DNA of 64,000 nucleotides from Pseudomonas reidholzensis (lineage in GTDB: Bacteria; Pseudomonadota; Gammaproteobacteria; Pseudomonadales; Pseudomonadaceae): assembly GCF_900536025.1 (NCBI RefSeq), contig NZ_UNOZ01000031.1, positions 124,001 to 188,000 of the forward strand, read 5' to 3'. Of this stretch, positions 8,220 through 16,712 are shown piece after piece. The first letter of the stretch is position 1. Every line of letters starts with the position of its first letter. A program made the translations under genes and the position numbers. The notes beneath the pieces were generated by a model. That model did no database searches. It was not told the DNA's origin and saw nothing but the letters and a program-made list of their open reading frames with translations.

Positions 8220-9644
8220 ATGCACACTCAGATGCTTATCAATGGCCGCCTGGTGGCGGGTGAAGGCCCGGCCTGGACCGTGCTCGACCCGGCCCTGGGC
8301 AGCGCGCTGGCGCAGATCAACGAGGCCAGCGAAGCCCAGGTCGACACCGCCGTGCGCGCCGCCGACCAGGCATTCGACAGCTGGTCGCAGACCAGCCCCA
8401 AGGAGCGCTCACTGGCGCTGCTGGCCCTGGCCGATGCCATCGAGGCGCACGGCGAGGAGCTGGCCGGCCTGGAATCGCAGAATTGCGGCAAGCCGCTGGC
8501 CGCCGCGCTCAACGACGAGATCCCGGCGATCGTCGATGTGTTCCGCTATTTCGCCGGCGCGGCGCGTTGCCTGGGCGGCTCTGCGGCGGGCGAATACCTG
8601 CCGGGGCACACCTCGATGGTGCGCCGCGATCCGCTGGGCGTGGTGGCCTCGATCGCGCCGTGGAACTACCCGCTGATGATGCTCGCCTGGAAGATCGCCC
8701 CAGCGCTGGCGGCCGGCAATACCGTGGTCCTCAAGCCCTCCGAGCTGACCCCGCTGACCGCCCTGCGACTGGGCCAGCTGGCACAGGACATCCTGCCGCC
8801 CGGCGTGCTCAATATCCTCTTCGGCCGCGGCCCGAGCGTCGGCACGCCGCTGATCACCCACCCCAAGGTGCGCATGGTGTCGCTGACGGGCTCGATCCCC
8901 ACCGGCGCGCACATCATCGGCGCCACCGCCGACAGCGTGAAGCGCATGCACATGGAACTCGGCGGCAAGGCGCCGGTGATCGTCTTCGACGACGCCGACC
9001 TGGATGCGGCCATCGACGGCATCCGCACCTTTGGCTTCTACAACGCCGGCCAGGACTGCACCGCCGCCTGTCGCCTGTATGTGCAGGACGGCGTCTACGA
9101 CAGCTTCGTCGAGCGCCTGGGCGAGGCGGTCGCGAGCATCAAGCCGGGGTTACAGACTGCGGCGGACACCGAACTCGGCCCGCTGATCAGCGCCGTGCAC
9201 CGGGACAAGGTGGCCGGCATCGTCCAACGCGCGATCGCCCAGCCGCACACCCGTCTGGTCACGGGTGGCAAGCCGCTGCCTGGGGATGGCTTCTTCTTCG
9301 AGCCGACCGTGTTGGCCGACGTGCTGCAAGATGACGAGATCGTGCGCCATGAAGTGTTCGGCCCGGTGGTCACCGTGACCCGCTTCAGCGACGAGGCCCA
9401 GGCCCTGGAATGGGCCAACGACTCCGACTACGGCCTGGCCTCATCGGTCTGGACCCGCGACACCGGCCGCGCCCACCGCCTCGCCGCGCGGTTGCAGTAC
9501 GGCTGCACCTGGGTCAACACGCACTTCATGCTGGTCAGCGAGATGCCGCATGGCGGGCAGAAGCATTCGGGGTATGGCAAGGATATGTCGATGTATGGGT
9601 TGGAGGATTACACCTGTGTGCGGCATGTGATGATCAAGCACTAG
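8220..9644 (+). CDS. patD: gamma-aminobutyraldehyde dehydrogenase (PatD/YdcW)
   Basis: Oxidises 4-aminobutanal, the product of putrescine transamination or oxidation, to 4-aminobutyrate with NAD. The protein is 474 residues, the same as E. coli YdcW as I recall it, and matches it closely, for example around GHTSMVRRDPLGVVASIAPW and the end GKDMSMYGLEDYTCVRHVM. The catalytic cysteine is C280 (NAGQDCTAAC) and the general-base glutamate E246 (MELGGKAP). The ATG at 8220 has GGAGG upstream. An in-frame ATG at 8199 overlaps ydcV but would add seven residues without a good ribosome site. As the last operon gene, it couples polyamine uptake to catabolism. Confidence 0.92.
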   Translation: MHTQMLINGRLVAGEGPAWTVLDPALGSALAQINEASEAQVDTAVRAADQAFDSWSQTSPKERSLALLALADAIEAHGEELAGLESQNCGKPLAAALNDEIPAIVDVFRYFAGAARCLGGSAAGEYLPGHTSMVRRDPLGVVASIAPWNYPLMMLAWKIAPALAAGNTVVLKPSELTPLTALRLGQLAQDILPPGVLNILFGRGPSVGTPLITHPKVRMVSLTGSIPTGAHIIGATADSVKRMHMELGGKAPVIVFDDADLDAAIDGIRTFGFYNAGQDCTAACRLYVQDGVYDSFVERLGEAVASIKPGLQTAADTELGPLISAVHRDKVAGIVQRAIAQPHTRLVTGGKPLPGDGFFFEPTVLADVLQDDEIVRHEVFGPVVTVTRFSDEAQALEWANDSDYGLASSVWTRDTGRAHRLAARLQYGCTWVNTHFMLVSEMPHGGQKHSGYGKDMSMYGLEDYTCVRHVMIKH

Positions 9645-9657
9645 ACCTCAGGCATTC

Positions 9658-9683
9658 GCCGACTGAGGATCCCCTCAGTCGGC
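9658..9683 (+). terminator. hairpin after the polyamine operon
   Basis: A perfect 11-bp inverted repeat (GCCGACTGAGG, 9658-9668, and its complement, 9673-9683) with a 4-base loop lies 14 bp after the patD stop. There is no T-run, so it is an imperfect intrinsic terminator or an RNA-stabilising stem. Confidence 0.55.
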
Positions 9684-9771
9684 ATCAATTCGAGGCGATT
9701 CCGCCCTTTCGGATATTTCCTACAACTTCAGGCGCCTTTACCTAATCTTGGCTGATTGAGGCAAATCAAAC

Positions 9772-9790
9772 GGTATCATAATCTGATACC
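9772..9790. promoter_or_regulatory. palindromic operator abutting the hicA start codon
   Basis: GGTATCA (9772-9778), TAATC, TGATACC (9784-9790) is a perfect 7-bp inverted repeat. Its last base touches the hicA ATG. Two-fold symmetry suits the ribbon-helix-helix domain at the C-terminus of HicB. Binding here would block both transcription and ribosome access, giving autorepression of the pair. That this is the HicB site is inferred. Confidence 0.6.
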
Positions 9791-10045
9791 ATGAATAATC
9801 ATCAGCGAAGTACCTTGGAAGCGCTATTCCAAAAGCCAGTCCCCAGAACACTGGAATGGTCCCGACTGGAATCGCTTCTGGTGTCGCTCGGCGCCAAAGT
9901 CATCGAAGGTAGAGGGTCACGCGTTCGCTTCGAGCTCAACGGAGCGGTGACAACGTTCCATCGCCCTCACCCCGACAGACATGCCAGGCCCTATCAATTG
10001 CGAGATGCCCGCCAGTTCCTTGAGCAGGCAGGAGTTACAACATGA
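9791..10045 (+). CDS. hicA: HicA-type mRNA interferase toxin
   Basis: Small double-stranded-RNA-binding-fold toxin that cleaves or blocks mRNA. The 84-residue protein carries the HicA core: LGAKVIEGRGSRVRFELNG, then FHRPHP, whose first histidine is likely the active-site residue in this longer HicA subgroup. It overlaps hicB by 4 nt (ATGA), the usual coupling in these pairs. No Shine-Dalgarno sequence is visible because the operator palindrome occupies the space directly before the ATG. Translation may be leaderless or weak. Confidence 0.87.
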   Translation: MNNHQRSTLEALFQKPVPRTLEWSRLESLLVSLGAKVIEGRGSRVRFELNGAVTTFHRPHPDRHARPYQLRDARQFLEQAGVTT

Positions 10046-10374
10046 ATGTCATGACCTATCGCGGCTACGCCGCTCGCATCGAGTACAGCGACGAAGATCA
10101 GTTGTTGATCGGCCATGTTGCCGGTATACGCGACGTGATCGGCTTCCATGGCGAATCGATCAGCGAGTTACGCCAGGCGTTTGAAGAGGCGGTGGACGAT
10201 TACCTCGAGACGTGCGAGCGACTTGGACGCCCTCCGCAGAAAGCTTATTCCGGCAAGCTCAGCCTGCGCCTCGAGCCTGCCCTTCACGCCAGCGTGGCAG
10301 CCAAGGCCGAGCTGGCGGAAAAGAGCATCAACCAATGGGTGAGCGACATCCTCAGCCGAGCAGCGTATAGCTGA
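10042..10374 (+). CDS. hicB: HicB-type antitoxin
   Basis: Neutralises HicA and probably represses the operon. The 110 residues comprise an N-terminal HicB partial RNase-H fold (from YRGYAARIEYSDEDQLLIGH; the GFHGESISELRQAFEEAVDD segment is typical). They end in a ribbon-helix-helix (LRLEPALHASVAAKAELAEK then SINQWVSDIL). It starts inside the end of hicA. The C-terminal DNA-binding domain matches the palindrome in front of hicA. Confidence 0.88.
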   Translation: MNVMTYRGYAARIEYSDEDQLLIGHVAGIRDVIGFHGESISELRQAFEEAVDDYLETCERLGRPPQKAYSGKLSLRLEPALHASVAAKAELAEKSINQWVSDILSRAAYS

Positions 10375-10415
10375 GCAGTGTTCACCCTTCAAGTGAGTGG
10401 CAAAGCCACTTGCAC

Positions 10416-11522
10416 TCAATCCCTCAAATCCGACTCATGAATCGGATTGGCCCGGCTGGTCGCGCGTTGATACTGCGCCGGCCAGGTGGCCTTGTTGCCG
10501 CCCAGGTCGTCGTCGGCGTGCAGCGGCCAGTACGGGTCGCGCAGCAGTTCACGGGCGAGGAAGATGACATCGGCCTGGCCGGTGCGCAGGATGTGCTCGG
10601 CCTGGGCCGGTTCGGTGATCATGCCGACAGTGCCGGTGGCGATTTCCGACTCCTTGCGCACACGTTCGGCGAAGCGGGTCTGGTAGCCAGGGCCGGTGGG
10701 GATCTCGGCGTTGACCGAGGTGCCGCCGGAGGAAACGTCGATCAGGTCGACGCCGATAACCCGCAGGCGGCGCGCCAGTTCCACTGTTTCGTCAGGGTTC
10801 CAGCCATCCTCGACCCAATCCGTGGCCGACACACGAACGAACAGCGGCAACTCTTTCGGCCAGACGTTGCGCACCGCCTCGGTGACTTGCAGGGTCAGGC
10901 GGATGCGATTCTCGAAGCAACTGCCGTATTCATCGCGGCGCTGGTTGCTCAAGGGCGAGAGGAACTGGTGCAACAGGTAACCGTGCGCGGCGTGGATCTC
11001 GACCACCTTGAAACCTGCGGTCAGGGCACGCTCGGCGGCTTTGACGAAGGCGTTGACGACCTCCTGGATCTCATCCTGGCTCAGTTCGCGCGGTGAAGTG
11101 TGTTCCGGGTCGAAGGCGATCTTCGACGGGCCGACGGGTTGCCAACCGCCGTCTTCAGGCTTGACGCTGCCATGCTTGCCCAGCCAGGGCCGATGGGTAC
11201 TGGCCTTGCGCCCGGCGTGGGCCAGCTGGATGCCCGGGACCGAGCCCTGGGCCGTGATGAAGCGGGTGATGCGTTGCAGCGGCGGGATATGCGCGTCATC
11301 CCACAGGCCGAGGTCTTCGGCGGTGATGCGGCCATCCGCGGTGACTGCCACGGCTTCGCTGATCACCAGGCCAGCGCCACCCACCGCGCGACTGCCCAGG
11401 TGGACCAGGTGCCAGTCGTTGGCCAGGCCGTCTTTGGCCGAGTACTGGCACATCGGTGAGACGGCGATGCGGTTGGGCAAGGTCAGCTGACGCAGGGTGT
11501 AAGGCTCGAGCAGCAAGCTCAT
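10416..11522 (-). CDS. NADH:flavin oxidoreductase, old yellow enzyme family (xenobiotic reductase-like)
   Basis: FMN-dependent ene-reductase acting on activated C=C bonds or nitro compounds with NAD(P)H. The 368-residue protein has the class typical of XenA/YqjM: RIAVSPMCQYSAKDGLANDW near the N-terminus and IQLAHAGRKAS at mid-length. The active-site segment EIHAAHGYLLHQFLSPLSNQ and the FMN-phosphate region (FLARELLRDPYWP) follow. The ATG at 11522 has GGGAGG upstream; the frame stays open to 11714, but that part is not OYE-like. It sits tail-to-tail with hicB and upstream of recJ's end. Physiological substrate unknown, so no symbol is given. Confidence 0.88.
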   Translation of the reverse strand: MSLLLEPYTLRQLTLPNRIAVSPMCQYSAKDGLANDWHLVHLGSRAVGGAGLVISEAVAVTADGRITAEDLGLWDDAHIPPLQRITRFITAQGSVPGIQLAHAGRKASTHRPWLGKHGSVKPEDGGWQPVGPSKIAFDPEHTSPRELSQDEIQEVVNAFVKAAERALTAGFKVVEIHAAHGYLLHQFLSPLSNQRRDEYGSCFENRIRLTLQVTEAVRNVWPKELPLFVRVSATDWVEDGWNPDETVELARRLRVIGVDLIDVSSGGTSVNAEIPTGPGYQTRFAERVRKESEIATGTVGMITEPAQAEHILRTGQADVIFLARELLRDPYWPLHADDDLGGNKATWPAQYQRATSRANPIHESDLRD

Positions 11523-11691
11523 GAGGGCACCTCCCAAGGACTCCAATGGTTGACCGGCCCGGGCACTCATGCGGCGTCCGTGGCCTGGTACCGGCTCCTT
11601 TGAGCCTAGACCAGTTTGGCTGGGGGTATGATGTGGAGCGGGATTTGCCGCCTGAGCCTGGCCTGCAAAAGGCCCAGGGGCAAGGCGCCGC

Positions 11692-13401
11692 TTAGCGCGG
11701 CTCCATGTGGGCAATCATCAACTGCACGCTTTCATTGCCACGAAACTCGTTCACATCCAGCTTGTAGGCCAGCTCCACCCACTTCACGGTCGGATTCGGC
11801 CAGACCTCGCGATCGATGCCAAACGCGATGCCATCCAGCCTGACCGCGCCGCACTCGCTCTTGAGCACCACCTTGAGGTGCCGCTCACCGACCACGCGCT
11901 GCTCGACCAGCTGGAACACCCCATGGAACAGCGGCTCGGGGAAGTGCTGCCCCCACGGCCCGGCATTGCGCAGGGCCTTGGCCAGGTCCAGGTGAAACTC
12001 CTCGACCGCCAAGGTCCCGTCGGACAGCAAGCGCCCGGTCAGGTCGTCCTCGCACAGCTGGCGCCGGGTCTCTTCGTCGAACGCCTCGGCAAACGCCGGG
12101 AAGTTCTCCGCGGGCAGCGACAAGCCCGCCGCCATTGCATGCCCGCCGAACTTGCTGATCAGCTGCGGGTGACGCGCGGCCACCGCATCCAGCGCATCGC
12201 GGATATGAAAGCCCGGCACCGACCGCGCCGAGCCCTTGAGCATGCCCTCCCCCGCATCGGCAAAAGCGATGGTCGGGCGGTGATAACGCTCTTTCAGGCG
12301 CGAGGCAAGAATCCCGATCACACCCTGGTGCCAGTCAGCGTCGAACAGGCACAGGCCATACGGCATGGACTCGACCGGCAGGTCCTTGAGTTGGGCCAGC
12401 GCCTCGCGCTGCATGCCTTGCTCGATGGACTTGCGGTCCTGGTTGAGGCCGTCCAGCTGTTCGGCCATGTCGCGCGCCAGGGCCGGGTCTTCGCTCAGCA
12501 GGCATTCGATGCCCAGGCTCATGTCGTCCAGGCGCCCGGCGGCATTGAGCCGTGGGCCGAGGATAAAGCCGAGGTCGGTGGAGGTAATGCGCTGGTAGTC
12601 ACGGCGAGCGACCTCGAGGATCGCCTTCAGCCCGGCACGCGCGCGGCCGGCGCGAATCCGCTCGAGCCCCTGGTGGACCAGGATACGGTTGTTGGCATCC
12701 AGCGGGACCACGTCGGCCACACTGCCGAGCGCGACCAGATCCAGCAGTTCGCCGATGTTCGGCTGTGCCTGGGTCTCATAACGGCCGAGGCTGCGCAAGC
12801 GCGCCCGCAGGGCCATCAGCACATAGAAGATGACCCCGACACCGGCCAGCGACTTGCTCGGGAACTCGCAGCCCGGCTGGTTCGGGTTGACGATCGCGTC
12901 AGCCTCGGGCAACTGCTGGCCCGGCAGGTGGTGGTCGGTGACCAGTACCTTGAGCCCCGCGGCCTTGGCCGCCGCCACGCCTTCAACGCTGGAAATGCCG
13001 TTGTCGACGGTGACCAGCAGTTGCGGCTGACGCTGCAGCGCCACTTCGACGATTTCCGGGGTCAGGCCATAGCCGTACTCGAAACGGTTCGGCACCAGGT
13101 AGTCGACGTGGGCCGCGCCCAGCAGGCGCAGGCCCAGCACGCCGACGGTACTGGCGGTGGCGCCGTCGGCGTCGAAGTCGCCGACGATGAGGATGCGCTG
13201 ACGCTGGTCCAGCGCCTCGACCAGCAGGTCGACCGCCGCGTCGATGCCCTTGAGCTGCTGATACGGCAGCAGGCGCGCCAGGCTCTTGTCCAGTTCGGCC
13301 TCGGACTGCACGCCACGTGCGGCGTACAGGCGAGTCAGCAGGGGTGGCAGGGCGCCGAGAAACGGCAGGGTCGGCGGCAACGGGCGGGGTTCGATACGCA
13401 T
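11692..13401 (-). CDS. recJ: single-stranded-DNA-specific exonuclease RecJ
   Basis: 5'-to-3' single-strand exonuclease of recombination and mismatch repair. The protein is 569 residues, close to the usual length. It shows DHH-superfamily motifs DFDADG (75-80), VDNG (132-135) and DHH (156-158), then the DHHA1 region with SKFGGHAMAAGLSL and an OB-fold C-terminus. The start lies 34 bp after the yaeQ stop on the same strand, so the two may be co-transcribed. The start is well supported by the family N-terminus. Confidence 0.95.
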   Translation of the reverse strand: MRIEPRPLPPTLPFLGALPPLLTRLYAARGVQSEAELDKSLARLLPYQQLKGIDAAVDLLVEALDQRQRILIVGDFDADGATASTVGVLGLRLLGAAHVDYLVPNRFEYGYGLTPEIVEVALQRQPQLLVTVDNGISSVEGVAAAKAAGLKVLVTDHHLPGQQLPEADAIVNPNQPGCEFPSKSLAGVGVIFYVLMALRARLRSLGRYETQAQPNIGELLDLVALGSVADVVPLDANNRILVHQGLERIRAGRARAGLKAILEVARRDYQRITSTDLGFILGPRLNAAGRLDDMSLGIECLLSEDPALARDMAEQLDGLNQDRKSIEQGMQREALAQLKDLPVESMPYGLCLFDADWHQGVIGILASRLKERYHRPTIAFADAGEGMLKGSARSVPGFHIRDALDAVAARHPQLISKFGGHAMAAGLSLPAENFPAFAEAFDEETRRQLCEDDLTGRLLSDGTLAVEEFHLDLAKALRNAGPWGQHFPEPLFHGVFQLVEQRVVGERHLKVVLKSECGAVRLDGIAFGIDREVWPNPTVKWVELAYKLDVNEFRGNESVQLMIAHMEPR

Positions 13402-13435
13402 GGGGTCTTCAGCAGTCGATCAATAAGGGGTCGGT

Positions 13436-13978
13436 TCAGCCACGCTCGCCGAGCAGCCACTGCAGCTGCACTTCGTGCTGGCCGCGGTCGTCGGTGACGA
13501 AGACAGTACCTTCGCTGATCATCACGTCCCACTTGATGCTGCGCGGCATGTCCTTGGCGAGGACTTCCAGCACCTCTTGCGGTACGGCGGCGATGTTCAG
13601 GTTTTTCAGGTTCTTGACCGCGCCGACCACCTTGGTCTCCCAGACGCGCAGGCTGCCATACGCCAACAGGCTGGTGCGCTCGGTACGGCGCGAGCACCAG
13701 GTCAGGCGATCGGCGTCCGGCTGGCCGACTTCGATCCAGTGCAGCACACGGTCGTCCAGGCTCTTTTCCCACAGGGCAGGCTCGTCGACATCCGACAAAC
13801 CGCGGCCGAACGACAGGTGCTCGTTGTACCAGAGTGCGTAGGCCAGCAGACGAACGGCCATGCGTTCTTCGGTTTCCGAAGGATGGCGGGCGATGGTCTG
13901 CTTGACGCTTTCGTACACGCTGCGGTCGAGGTCGGTCAGGTTCAGTTCGAATTTGTAGGTGGTGGACGGCTGGGCCAT
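13436..13978 (-). CDS. YaeQ family protein
   Basis: A 180-residue protein recognisable as YaeQ, a PD-(D/E)xK-nuclease-fold family of unknown activity (historically linked to RfaH suppression). Typical segments are YKFELNLTDLDRSVYESVKQ at the N-terminus, then the VRLLAYALWY helix and WIEVGQPDADRL. Monocistronic or with recJ. The biochemical role is not established. Confidence 0.85.
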   Translation of the reverse strand: MAQPSTTYKFELNLTDLDRSVYESVKQTIARHPSETEERMAVRLLAYALWYNEHLSFGRGLSDVDEPALWEKSLDDRVLHWIEVGQPDADRLTWCSRRTERTSLLAYGSLRVWETKVVGAVKNLKNLNIAAVPQEVLEVLAKDMPRSIKWDVMISEGTVFVTDDRGQHEVQLQWLLGERG

Positions 13979-14108
13979 GGGGAGCGGGCTTCTTGCGAGA
14001 GAAAAGTCGCCCAGTCTAACTGATCCTGGCTTCCTTGCGTCGCGGCTGTATCTGCCGCTGGCGACCTATGATAAAACCACGCCTCTGCCCTGTCGCCACG
14101 GATGCCCC

Positions 14109-15308
14109 ATGCCCACGCCCAGCAAACCCCTCGCCGGCCTCAAAGTCATCGAGCTCGGTACCCTGATCGCCGGCCCTTTCGCTTCGCGCATCTGCGCCGA
14201 GTTCGGCGCCGAGGTGATCAAGGTCGAGTCGCCCGACGGCGGCGACCCGCTGCGCAAATGGCGCAAGCTGTATGAGGGCACCTCGCTGTGGTGGTTCGTG
14301 CAGGCCCGCAACAAGCAGTCACTGACGCTCAACCTCAAGCATGACGAGGGCCGCGAGATCCTCAAACGGCTGTTGGCCGAGGCCGACATCCTGATCGAGA
14401 ACTTCCGCCCCGGGGTGCTGGAAAAACTCGGCCTGGGCTGGGACGTGCTGCATGCACTCAACCCGCGCCTGGTGATGGTGCGCTTGTCCGGCTTTGGCCA
14501 GACCGGGCCGATGAAGGACCAGCCAGGCTTCGGCGCGGTCGGTGAATCCATGGGCGGGCTGCGCTACATCACCGGTTTCGAGGATCGGCCGCCGGTGCGC
14601 ACGGGGATTTCCATCGGCGACTCGATCGCCGCCTTGTGGGGCGTGATCGGCGCATTGATGGCGCTGCGCCACCGCGAAGTCAACGGCGGTGCCGGGCAAG
14701 TCGTGGATGTCGCGCTGTATGAAGCGATCTTCGCCATGATGGAAAGCATGGTCCCGGAGTTCGACGTGTTCGGCTTTATCCGCGAGCGTACCGGCAACAT
14801 CATGCCGGGCATCACCCCGTCGTGTATCCACACCAGCGCCGACGGCAAGCATGTGCAGATCGGCGCCAACGGCGATGCCATCTTCAAGCGGTTCATGCAG
14901 GCGATCGGCCGTGACGACCTGGCCAACGACCCGAGCCTGGCCAGCAACGACGGCCGCGACCTGCGCCGCGACGAGCTGTACGGGGTGATCGACCGCTGGG
15001 TCAATGGCCTGCCGCTGGAACAGGTGATGCAGGCACTGACTGCCGCCGAGGTGCCCGCCAGCCGCATCTACTCGGCCGAAGACATGTTCAGCGACCCGCA
15101 ATTCCTGGCCCGCGAGATGTTCCTCCAGGGCCGCCTGCCAGACGGCAAGCCGTTCAAGATGCCGGGCATCGTGCCAAAACTGTCGGAGACCCCAGGCTCG
15201 ACCGAATGGGTCGGCCCGGCACTGGGCGAGCACACCGAGTCGCTGCTGGCCGGCCTGGGCTACGACGCGGCGGCGATTGCCCGCCTGCGCGCGGCTGGCG
15301 CGATCTGA
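14109..15308 (+). CDS. class III (CaiB/BaiF family) CoA-transferase
   Basis: Transfers coenzyme A between carboxylic acids through a covalent aspartyl intermediate. The 399-residue protein opens with LAGLKVIELGTLIAGPFASR and contains the family segments EVIKVESPDGGDPLRKW and NLKHDEGREILKRL, then RPGVLEKLGLGWD and GFGQTGP, all typical of formyl-/succinyl-CoA transferases. The ATG at 14109 was chosen because the CoA-transferase fold begins right after it; an upstream frame extension is not conserved-looking. No metabolic neighbours reveal the substrate. Confidence 0.86.
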   Translation: MPTPSKPLAGLKVIELGTLIAGPFASRICAEFGAEVIKVESPDGGDPLRKWRKLYEGTSLWWFVQARNKQSLTLNLKHDEGREILKRLLAEADILIENFRPGVLEKLGLGWDVLHALNPRLVMVRLSGFGQTGPMKDQPGFGAVGESMGGLRYITGFEDRPPVRTGISIGDSIAALWGVIGALMALRHREVNGGAGQVVDVALYEAIFAMMESMVPEFDVFGFIRERTGNIMPGITPSCIHTSADGKHVQIGANGDAIFKRFMQAIGRDDLANDPSLASNDGRDLRRDELYGVIDRWVNGLPLEQVMQALTAAEVPASRIYSAEDMFSDPQFLAREMFLQGRLPDGKPFKMPGIVPKLSETPGSTEWVGPALGEHTESLLAGLGYDAAAIARLRAAGAI

Positions 15309-15324
15309 GCCGGCGCCCGCACCC

Positions 15325-16215
15325 ATGCCCAGACGCGCCGGCCGCCTCCTGCTCCCACTGATCCTGCTCTGCGGGCTGCTGCCGCTCATGGCCGAGGCCA
15401 AGGAGCGCTTGCTCTGGCTGGTCCGCGACCTGCCGCCGTTCACCATCTTCGAAGGCCCGGAGAAAGGCCAAGGTGTGATCGACCGGATGCTGCCGCTGCT
15501 GATCGAGCAGATGCCCGAGTACGATCACAGCATCGTGCGGGTCAATCGCGCACGCGGCATCCAGATGCTTCAGGAGCCGAGTTTCACCTGCGATCCGACC
15601 TTGTTGTGGACACCGGAACGGGCCACTTTCGCGCGCTTCTCGAAACCCACGATCGGCGTGCTGAGCAGCGGCCTGGTGGTGCGCAAACGCGACCAGGGCA
15701 TGCTCGCGCCGTTCCTCGACGCGCAACAGGTCGATCTCAAGGCGCTGCTGACACAGACCCAGCTCAAGCTGGGCATCGTCGCCGAGCGCAGCTACAGCGC
15801 ACAGGTCGATGCCCTGCTGCGCCAGTTGCCCGACAGCGCGTTCAGCCGCCACTACGGCAACGACGCCACGGCCAGCCTGCTGCAGATGCAGCAACTGGGG
15901 CGCCTGCAACTGGTCCTGGGTTATTGGCCAGAGATACGCTATCTGGTGCAGCAACAAGGCGGCCCCCTGGGGGACTACGTGTTCTACCCGATCCAGGGTG
16001 TCAACCCGTACCAGTTCCTGCATGTCGCCTGCTCTGATACAGCGTTAGGGCGCGAGGCGATCAAGCACATCGATGCGCTGCTGCCGGCGCTGAGCCGTGA
16101 CACCCTGCCTGGGTTCTATGCACATTGGCTGGAGCCCGAGTTGCGCGAGGATTACCTGCGCCAGGCCCGTCAACGTGCCGACGAGGCGACGGCGGAACAA
16201 CCTGCACATCCCTGA
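15325..16215 (+). CDS. periplasmic solute-binding-like protein (TIGR02285 type)
   Basis: A 296-residue exported protein with a signal peptide (about 1-25, LLLPLILLCGLLPLMAEA) followed by a bacterial extracellular solute-binding type 3 fold. The opening reads LLWLVRDLPPFTIFEGPEKG. Proteins of this kind were grouped as TIGR02285 and lack a known ligand. It starts 16 bp after the CoA-transferase stop and is probably co-transcribed. No permease or ATPase is adjacent, so it may be a stand-alone sensor or binding protein. Confidence 0.75.
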   Translation: MPRRAGRLLLPLILLCGLLPLMAEAKERLLWLVRDLPPFTIFEGPEKGQGVIDRMLPLLIEQMPEYDHSIVRVNRARGIQMLQEPSFTCDPTLLWTPERATFARFSKPTIGVLSSGLVVRKRDQGMLAPFLDAQQVDLKALLTQTQLKLGIVAERSYSAQVDALLRQLPDSAFSRHYGNDATASLLQMQQLGRLQLVLGYWPEIRYLVQQQGGPLGDYVFYPIQGVNPYQFLHVACSDTALGREAIKHIDALLPALSRDTLPGFYAHWLEPELREDYLRQARQRADEATAEQPAHP

Positions 16216-16232
16216 AACCCAGGCAAAAAGAA

Positions 16233-16262
16233 ACCCCGATCGCTGGGGAGGACGACCGGGGT
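16233..16262. terminator. hairpin between convergent genes
   Basis: ACCCCGATCG (16233-16242) pairs with CGACCGGGGT (16253-16262) with one mismatch across a 10-base loop, just after the 15325-16215 gene. No T-run on either side. It is a candidate terminator shared with the minus-strand gene ending at 16353. Confidence 0.45.
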
Positions 16263-16352
16263 CAAGCGAAAGCCTCTGAAGGCTTCCCGTGGCAGCCCGT
16301 CGACACCGGAGCAAAGCGCCGATGGCTGCCATTACAGTGTCTGACGGTTGTC

Positions 16353-16634
16353 TCAGGCGAAGGTTCCGTGAACGGGTCGCTGATGCTGCAGAGCTGCTAT
16401 GACGCACGGCTGCAAACGCCCCTCGGCAATCTGCAGATCGCGGTGCAGGCCATCGACCAGGTCGATCAGCAGGCTTTGCTCCTGCAGTTGGCGCGGGCTC
16501 ACGGCCCGTTGCAGGGTTACCGTGCCCTGGCTGTCGCGTACGGTCAGCTGACGGTTGCCGCTGATGTCGGCCGCACCGAGTTGGGCCTGGTAAGGGGTCA
16601 AGGCTTGATTGAGCAGTCTGCAGATTCTTTCCAT
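16353..16634 (-). CDS. small DUF3509-like protein
   Basis: A 93-residue protein beginning MERICRLLNQALTPYQAQLG. It contains RDSQGTVTLQRAVSPRQLQEQ and a helix LLIDLVDGLHRDLQIAEGRL. This arrangement resembles the Pseudomonas-specific DUF3509 family as I recall it; function is unknown. It ends in a non-conserved tail. Codon use is like the neighbours and the reading frame is intact, so I regard it as a real gene. Confidence 0.6.
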   Translation of the reverse strand: MERICRLLNQALTPYQAQLGAADISGNRQLTVRDSQGTVTLQRAVSPRQLQEQSLLIDLVDGLHRDLQIAEGRLQPCVIAALQHQRPVHGTFA

Positions 16635-16712
16635 CCGGCGTACTCGCTTAGGTGGGGGACATATCGGTACTGACCCTCAGGCACTGCACAAAGTTCGTCG
16701 CTGCGGGCCGTT

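Noticed and set aside
11707..13497. 596-codon open frame opposite recJ
   Set aside because: Antisense shadow; recJ motifs on the minus strand are intact.
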